This document shows positions 6,916-10,623 of a stretch of DNA of 10,623 nt, in pieces. Each line of letters opens with the position of its first letter. Within the stretch, counting starts at the first letter, position 1. The translations under genes were made by a program, and so were the position numbers. Source of the stretch: Phascolarctobacterium sp. (GTDB lineage Bacteria; Bacillota; Negativicutes; Acidaminococcales; Acidaminococcaceae); contig JAIHZV010000024.1 in NCBI GenBank assembly GCA_022718015.1, forward strand, positions 1 to 10,623, given 5' to 3'. The notes beneath the pieces were generated by a model. The model saw nothing but the letters and a program-made list of their open reading frames with translations, had not been told where the DNA came from and did not search any database.

Positions 6916-6970
6916 CAAAACAAAAAAACAAAGACAAAACACTTCTTTTTATAACCTGAAGCATTTTGTC
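6915..6970 (-). terminator. Strong intrinsic terminator of the ABC transporter/UroD operon
   Basis: Minus strand: a 13-base-pair stem, GACAAAATGCTTC (6958-6970) paired with GAAGTGTTTTGTC (6933-6945) with two G-T pairs, closes a 12-base AT-rich loop. A long T-rich run (6915-6932) follows. It ends transcription about 40 bases after the stop codon of the UroD-family gene. Confidence 0.88.
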
Positions 6971-7008
6971 CCTGTAACTTTCTTTACAATTGTATTTTTT
7001 GCTTACAT

Positions 7009-8022
7009 TTAAAGCTCTACTGCTCTGCGCACAGCCGCCAGATTTTCCTCGCTGGCGAACTGTCCTACGCAGCAGCCCGGCCCGATGAGCAGCTTTTTGC
7101 CGTCCACAGCCGCAATCGCTTCGCGGATGTGCTTGATAATGCTTGCCGGCGTGCCGTCCTGCACAATGTCGTCGCGTCCCGGCTTGCCGTCCACCAGCGT
7201 ATCGGCAGCAGCGATGCCTGCAAGAAAGGCTTTGCCGCTGATTTTACGCGCCTCCTCCAGCGTCGGCGGCGTGTTACGGTCATGCCAGTTGAGCACATTG
7301 TTGGGATAGCGCTGCGCAATCTCATCAAAGTATACCCCCATGCCATGCAGATGTACAACATTAAACCAGGTGCGGTTTACATAGCTTTCGAGCACCTGCA
7401 GGTCATAGGGCACGCCGAAGCTGCGGAAATTCTCCAGAGAAATCAGCTCCCTGCGTGCGTCCTGTGTAGCAAAGAAGAAGCCGCTGACGCCGCGCTTGAT
7501 ATTTTCGTTGATAAAATCAATAGTAATCTCCGTGATAACTGCCAGCGCATAGCGTACTGCCTCCGGCGCTGTCTTGAGGTCCTCCAGCACACGGTCGCCA
7601 ACCAGCTTATGCAGCGTTGTCAGCGGACTGAAAATCGTCTGAATATAAGGCACATCGCCGGGCAGCTGCTTACGCAGCAGCTCCGTGAACTCCAGCTGCT
7701 TGCCATACGTTCCCTGAATCGCCGGAATCGGTGTCAGCGCAAGATAATCCTCCACCTTTTGCACCGGGCCACGCTCCCACAGCGGCGGCTCGCCCTGCTT
7801 GGAGAAAATCTTCACCTTAGCGCCAAGATCCTGCACGCCATACAGACCAAATGGCATCATCTTTACAAAATCATAATCATATTTTTTCGTCAGCTCTGCT
7901 GTCGCCTCCGCGAGGCTCACAGGATCCTGATCAACCCCGGACAAATGATACCATACGGAAAATGGAATTCTATCTACAGCCTCTCCCTTAATGGCAGCCT
8001 CTACACGTTGCGCCTTATTCAT
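7009..8022 (-). CDS. Uroporphyrinogen decarboxylase superfamily protein (likely not HemE)
   Basis: The 337-residue product has the fold signatures of the URO-D superfamily, which holds haem-pathway HemE and corrinoid-linked methyltransferases such as MtaA and MtbA. It opens with MNKAQRVEAAIKGEAVDRIP, the usual start of the methyltransferase-like branch (compare the R.PVW region of HemE, here RIPFSVWYHLSG). Possible metal ligands are His224 and His226 in VVHLHGMG, where MtaA-type enzymes have HxC, and Cys317/Cys318 in GPGCCVG near the C-terminus, where they have a single Cys. HemE-type substrate residues are not evident. The start at 8020-8022 is preferred over an in-frame ATG nine codons upstream because GAGGGAG (8031-8037) lies 8 bases before it. 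It is the last gene of an amino-acid-type ABC operon, 23 bases after the second permease, so it probably acts on the imported solute. No corrinoid protein gene is visible. Superfamily is certain; reaction is unknown. Confidence 0.88.
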   Translation of the reverse strand: MNKAQRVEAAIKGEAVDRIPFSVWYHLSGVDQDPVSLAEATAELTKKYDYDFVKMMPFGLYGVQDLGAKVKIFSKQGEPPLWERGPVQKVEDYLALTPIPAIQGTYGKQLEFTELLRKQLPGDVPYIQTIFSPLTTLHKLVGDRVLEDLKTAPEAVRYALAVITEITIDFINENIKRGVSGFFFATQDARRELISLENFRSFGVPYDLQVLESYVNRTWFNVVHLHGMGVYFDEIAQRYPNNVLNWHDRNTPPTLEEARKISGKAFLAGIAAADTLVDGKPGRDDIVQDGTPASIIKHIREAIAAVDGKKLLIGPGCCVGQFASEENLAAVRRAVEL

Positions 8023-8045
8023 TACAAACACTCCCTCATATAAAA

Positions 8046-8759
8046 TCAATTTTTAGCAAAAGCAGCATCAGCCTTCAGACTGTGCTCTAATTTATTAAAG
8101 ATAATCGTTAAAGCAATGCACAGCAGCCAATAAATTACGGCATCCGCAATATATGGCTCGGTGCGTCTGCTATACAACGCCGCAAAAATATCTGCGGCAG
8201 CAAAAATATCTACTATTTTAATGGTGAACAAAAGCGCCAGGCCCTTGATACCATGCAGATAATAGGTGAAAAACGACGGCATCGCTACAGCAAAAGCCTG
8301 CGGCAGGATAATCCGCTTATATGCCTGAAAGGTCGACAGGCCTGCGGCCATCGCCGCCTCCATCTGTCCCTTGTCGACAGCAAGCAAGGCACCACGGATG
8401 TTCTCCGACTGAAAAGCCGTCTGGTAGATGATGAAGAAAATGTACGCTGTCCAGTAGGGACTCACGTCAAAGGACTTTACCACGCTGCCTGTAAAAAAGC
8501 TAAGCACCGGCGCCAGAAGATATGGCAGGCTGTAATACATAATAAAAACCTGCACAATCGCCGGCACGGCCCGCACGAAGGAAACAAACACTGCCAGCAC
8601 AGCATTGATATATTTATTGCTGCGCAGACGGATGATGGCGATAATTGAGCCTAAGATAATGCCTATAAGCATCGTCACCGCCGGCAGAAATAAGGTCAAA
8701 GGCAGGTGCCTGCTGATGAAGCCAAAGGCCTCCACAACTGTGTGCAAATCAATAGTCAT
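8046..8759 (-). CDS. Polar amino acid-type ABC transporter permease (HisM family), second of pair
   Basis: This 237-residue integral membrane protein forms half of the transport channel. It shows about five hydrophobic helices, the FVRAVPAIVQVFIMYY segment typical of the family, and the cytoplasmic EAA loop GQMEAAMAAGLSTFQAYKRI followed by ILPQAFAVAMP (131-161), which docks on the ATPase. Its ATG overlaps the upstream permease stop by 4 bases (ATGA, 8756-8759), so the two are probably translationally coupled and made in equal amounts as a heterodimer. AAGGAGGAG precedes the start. The loop after the EAA motif reads YYLHGIKGLALLFTIKIVD, differing from the IKDTSL form common in its class and seen in the partner permease, which suggests divergent roles for the two subunits. 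Confidence 0.95.
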   Translation of the reverse strand: MTIDLHTVVEAFGFISRHLPLTLFLPAVTMLIGIILGSIIAIIRLRSNKYINAVLAVFVSFVRAVPAIVQVFIMYYSLPYLLAPVLSFFTGSVVKSFDVSPYWTAYIFFIIYQTAFQSENIRGALLAVDKGQMEAAMAAGLSTFQAYKRIILPQAFAVAMPSFFTYYLHGIKGLALLFTIKIVDIFAAADIFAALYSRRTEPYIADAVIYWLLCIALTIIFNKLEHSLKADAAFAKN

Positions 8760-9460
8760 GCTGCTCTCCTCCTTAAAAATTTCTGGCTGCGTTCATCCAG
8801 CCTTGCGGCTAAAAGCTCCAGCGCACTAATCAAAATCCAGTAAATAATCGCTACGGCAATATAGCATTCCAGCTTGCCCTCGCCCATACGCAGATGAATC
8901 AAAAGATTGGCACGCCCCATAAGGTCCATCAGGCCAATCATATACATCAGCGAGGTGTCCTTGATAATCTCGATAAGCTGGTTCACCATGCCCGGCAGCA
9001 TAATCGGCAGCGCCTGCGGCAGAAGAATGCGCGTCACGCGGTGCCATGTGCTGAGGCCGAAGGCAATGGCTGCCTCCGTCTGTCCACGCGGTACGGCCTC
9101 GTAGGCCGGGCGGATAACCTCGGCAATAATCGGTCCGTAGTGAATAATCATCGCTACGTATACATAAACCTCCTTCGGTATAGCATTTGTATCTACGCCG
9201 AGCGTCTGCAGCGGCAGCGGCAGCAGAAAATAGCTCAGAAAGAGCAGCAGCACGAAGGGCATGCTGCGTACAAACGACATCCACACCTCCGTCAGCTGGT
9301 AAAGCACCGGCAGCCGCGGAATGCGAATCAGCGCTACGATAATGCCTGCCAGCAGGCTCACCAAGCTGCTCATGACGATAAAATAAAGGGTAAATGGCAC
9401 TGCCTCTAACAATTGCGGCCATACCGTCCAAAAATATTCAAGGTTAAAAGTCAGCACCAT
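8756..9460 (-). CDS. Polar amino acid-type ABC transporter permease (HisM family), first of pair
   Basis: This 234-residue channel subunit of the uptake system has about five membrane helices, the FVRSMPFVLLLFL segment (63-75), the EAA loop GQTEAAIAFGLSTWHRVTRI then LLPQALPIMLP (126-156), and the classical IKDTSLMYMIG (166-176). These place it in the His/Glu/polar amino acid permease family. An ATG two codons upstream (9464-9466) directly abuts the ribosome site. The ATG at 9458-9460, 6 bases after AGGAG (9467-9471), is therefore taken as the start. It follows the substrate-binding protein by 25 bases and overlaps the next permease by 4 bases. The C-terminus is basic (KFLRRRAA), consistent with a cytoplasmic end. 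Confidence 0.95.
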   Translation of the reverse strand: MVLTFNLEYFWTVWPQLLEAVPFTLYFIVMSSLVSLLAGIIVALIRIPRLPVLYQLTEVWMSFVRSMPFVLLLFLSYFLLPLPLQTLGVDTNAIPKEVYVYVAMIIHYGPIIAEVIRPAYEAVPRGQTEAAIAFGLSTWHRVTRILLPQALPIMLPGMVNQLIEIIKDTSLMYMIGLMDLMGRANLLIHLRMGEGKLECYIAVAIIYWILISALELLAARLDERSQKFLRRRAA

Positions 9461-9466
9461 CAACAT

Positions 9467-9472
9467 CTCCTC
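9467..9472 (-). promoter_or_regulatory. Ribosome binding site deciding the first permease start
   Basis: GAGGAG on the minus strand touches one ATG (9464-9466) with no spacing but is 6 bases from the next in-frame ATG (9458-9460), so the downstream codon is the better start. Confidence 0.7.
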
Positions 9473-9485
9473 ATCCCTAAAAAAG

Positions 9486-10328
9486 TTATTGCAAAAGCTT
9501 CAGCAAATCGTCCTTATACCATTTAGTAGAAATCTTTGCCAGCGTTCCGTCAGCACGCAGCTCCTTGAGCGCTTCGTTGATTTCTCCTGCCAGCTTCTCT
9601 TCCTTCTTGTTTACAACAACGTAAGTTGCATTAACCTTAATCGGCTCCTTAATCGTTGCCAGCTCTACGCCCTGCTTAGCCGCCAGCTCCTCTACGCCGA
9701 GGTTGTTCGGAATAATCAGCGCATCATATTGGCCTTCCTTCAAGCCCTTCACGCGCTCGGCTGCGCTCACGCCGGACTGTACAGGAATCTCCTTCAGCAG
9801 ATTGCCATGCTTTTTATTCCATTCATCTACAATACGATATGCGCCGCCGTTCGGTGTCAGCGGCACCAGCTTCAGATTAGCCTTGACCACATCCTCAAAG
9901 CTGTTGTACTTATTTTCGTTGCCCTTGAGCACATAAACCATCAGGCTGCTGGCACCAATCGGGCTTTCCGGCAGCAGGAAGTTCTGCTCACGCTGAGCGT
10001 TCTTGAAATAGCCGCCTGTTGCCACCTTCGCATCACCGGATTCCATCATCACATCCTGAGTTTCAGGCGGCACAGCCTGAATATCCAGCTGATAATCCTT
10101 CAGGCGTTTGCTTACCTCCAGCAGCACATCATATTCATAGCCATGCTTTTCGCCCTTTTCATCAACCCATGACAGTGGTGCCTCCGTACCGCTGATAACA
10201 GTTTTGACAACCGTTTTTCCGCCTGCAGCAGCCTCCTTTTTATTATCTCCGCCGCAGCCGCCTAAAAGCGCCGCCACAGTCAGTACACCTAAGGTTAAAG
10301 CCGTAAATTTTTTCCAGTTCGTTTGCAT
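9486..10328 (-). CDS. Amino acid-type ABC transporter substrate-binding lipoprotein (family 3)
   Basis: The 280-residue protein binds the solute outside the inner membrane and delivers it to the permease pair. A lipoprotein signal peptide (basic QTNWKK, hydrophobic core, lipobox LLGGC) places the lipidated Cys at residue 25. A Gly/Lys/Ala linker and a bilobal domain follow, of the SBP_bac_3 type: PLSWVDEKGEKHGYEYDVLLEV (51-72), NAQREQNF with Arg113 at the usual carboxylate-binding position, GVSAAERVKGLKEGQYDALI (186-205) and the closing helix KELRADGTLAKISTKWY (255-271). The middle of the first lobe (VPPETQDVMMESGDAKVATGGYF) departs from the common pattern for standard amino acids, so the ligand may be atypical. 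The ATG follows AGGAG by 9 bases and the upstream ATPase stop by 23. Ligand is not predictable by eye. Confidence 0.94.
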   Translation of the reverse strand: MQTNWKKFTALTLGVLTVAALLGGCGGDNKKEAAAGGKTVVKTVISGTEAPLSWVDEKGEKHGYEYDVLLEVSKRLKDYQLDIQAVPPETQDVMMESGDAKVATGGYFKNAQREQNFLLPESPIGASSLMVYVLKGNENKYNSFEDVVKANLKLVPLTPNGGAYRIVDEWNKKHGNLLKEIPVQSGVSAAERVKGLKEGQYDALIIPNNLGVEELAAKQGVELATIKEPIKVNATYVVVNKKEEKLAGEINEALKELRADGTLAKISTKWYKDDLLKLLQ

Positions 10329-10351
10329 AATCTATCGCTCCTATCTTAATT

Positions 10352-10623
10352 TCAAATAATATATTCCGCTTCCGGTAAAACTCTGCGCAAAAACCTGCGC
10401 GTTCTTAATTCTTCAGGATTAGTAAAAATTTTGCTTGCCGAGCCCTGCTCAACAATTTTTCCGCCATCCATAAAGATGACATTCGTGGAAATCTCCTTGG
10501 CAAACTGCATCTCGTGCGTCACAATAACCATCGTCTTGCCTTCATCTGCCAGCGATTTTATAACTCCCAGCACCTCGCCAATCAGTTCCGGGTCCAGAGC
10601 ACTTGTCGGCTCATCTGCCAGAA
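10352..10623 (-). CDS. Amino acid-type ABC transporter ATP-binding protein (C-terminal part, cut by window edge)
   Basis: Only the last 89 codons are visible, reading in from the right edge. They begin within the Walker B and D-loop segment LADEPTSALDPE and include the H-loop VIVTHEMQFAKEIS (32-45, His36), then FMDGGKIVEQGSASKIFTNP, all typical of GlnQ/HisP-type ATPases. This subunit hydrolyses ATP to drive uptake through the permease pair. Walker A, Q-loop and the LSGGQ signature lie beyond the window. The end, RTRRFLRRVLPEAEYII, is the normal C-terminus for the family, so the gene is not truncated on this side. It is the first visible gene of the operon; the promoter must lie outside the window. 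Confidence 0.95.
   Translation of the reverse strand, partial: LADEPTSALDPELIGEVLGVIKSLADEGKTMVIVTHEMQFAKEISTNVIFMDGGKIVEQGSASKIFTNPEELRTRRFLRRVLPEAEYII

Noticed and set aside
7009..8022. Haem-pathway uroporphyrinogen decarboxylase (hemE)
   Set aside because: HemE substrate-binding motifs are not evident, the N-terminus matches the methyltransferase-like branch, and the operon is for solute uptake rather than tetrapyrrole synthesis.
7129..8043. A 304-codon open frame on the plus strand opposite the UroD-family gene
   Set aside because: Antisense shadow: the opposite strand encodes a clear family member with a good ribosome site and operon position.
8023..8049. Nine-codon longer start for the UroD-family gene
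   Set aside because: The longer ATG lacks a ribosome site, and the GAGGGAG at 8031-8037 lies within that extension at ideal distance from the ATG at 8022.

Overview
The window most likely comes from a diderm Firmicute of the class Negativicutes (Acidaminococcus/Phascolarctobacterium/Selenomonas-like). Two things point there. A maf-radC-mreB-mreC cell-shape cluster with strong AGGAGG-type ribosome binding sites sits beside a full-length type V autotransporter with a C-terminal outer-membrane beta-barrel, which only a cell with an outer membrane can use. The genus is not determined. All ten complete genes and the two cut by the window ends lie on the minus strand, so transcription runs from high to low coordinates.

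There are three transcription units. (1) About 10623 to 7009, an amino-acid-type ABC uptake operon: ATPase (C-terminal part only), lipoprotein substrate-binding protein, two HisM-type permeases overlapping by 4 bp, and last a uroporphyrinogen-decarboxylase-superfamily protein that is probably a methyltransferase-like or other non-haem member. It ends in a strong intrinsic terminator (6933-6970). (2) 6811 to 4232, a single autotransporter gene with its own sigma70-like promoter (6886-6915) and its own terminator (4189-4213). (3) 4036 to 1, an operon of three small membrane proteins (a TTG-started protein with a PH-like tail, an unrecognised 96-residue two-helix protein, and an RseC-like protein) followed by maf, radC, mreB and the start of mreC. 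It begins at an extended -10 promoter next to a perfect 14-bp palindrome (4117-4130), which is a candidate operator.

Functionally, unit 3 combines housekeeping genes (nucleotide-pool cleaning by Maf, RadC, and MreB/MreC control of lateral wall synthesis) with envelope proteins of unknown role. Unit 2 puts a beta-helical protein on the cell surface. Unit 1 imports a small polar, amino-acid-like solute, and the linked UroD-family enzyme is the best clue that the solute is unusual, perhaps methylated. No complete new defence or mobile system is visible: no CRISPR array, tRNA, rRNA, transposase or integrase was found. The two intergenic stretches (4037-4231 and 6812-7008) are under 300 bases and are largely explained by terminators, promoters and leaders. 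The large plus-strand reading frames are antisense shadows of the genes listed.
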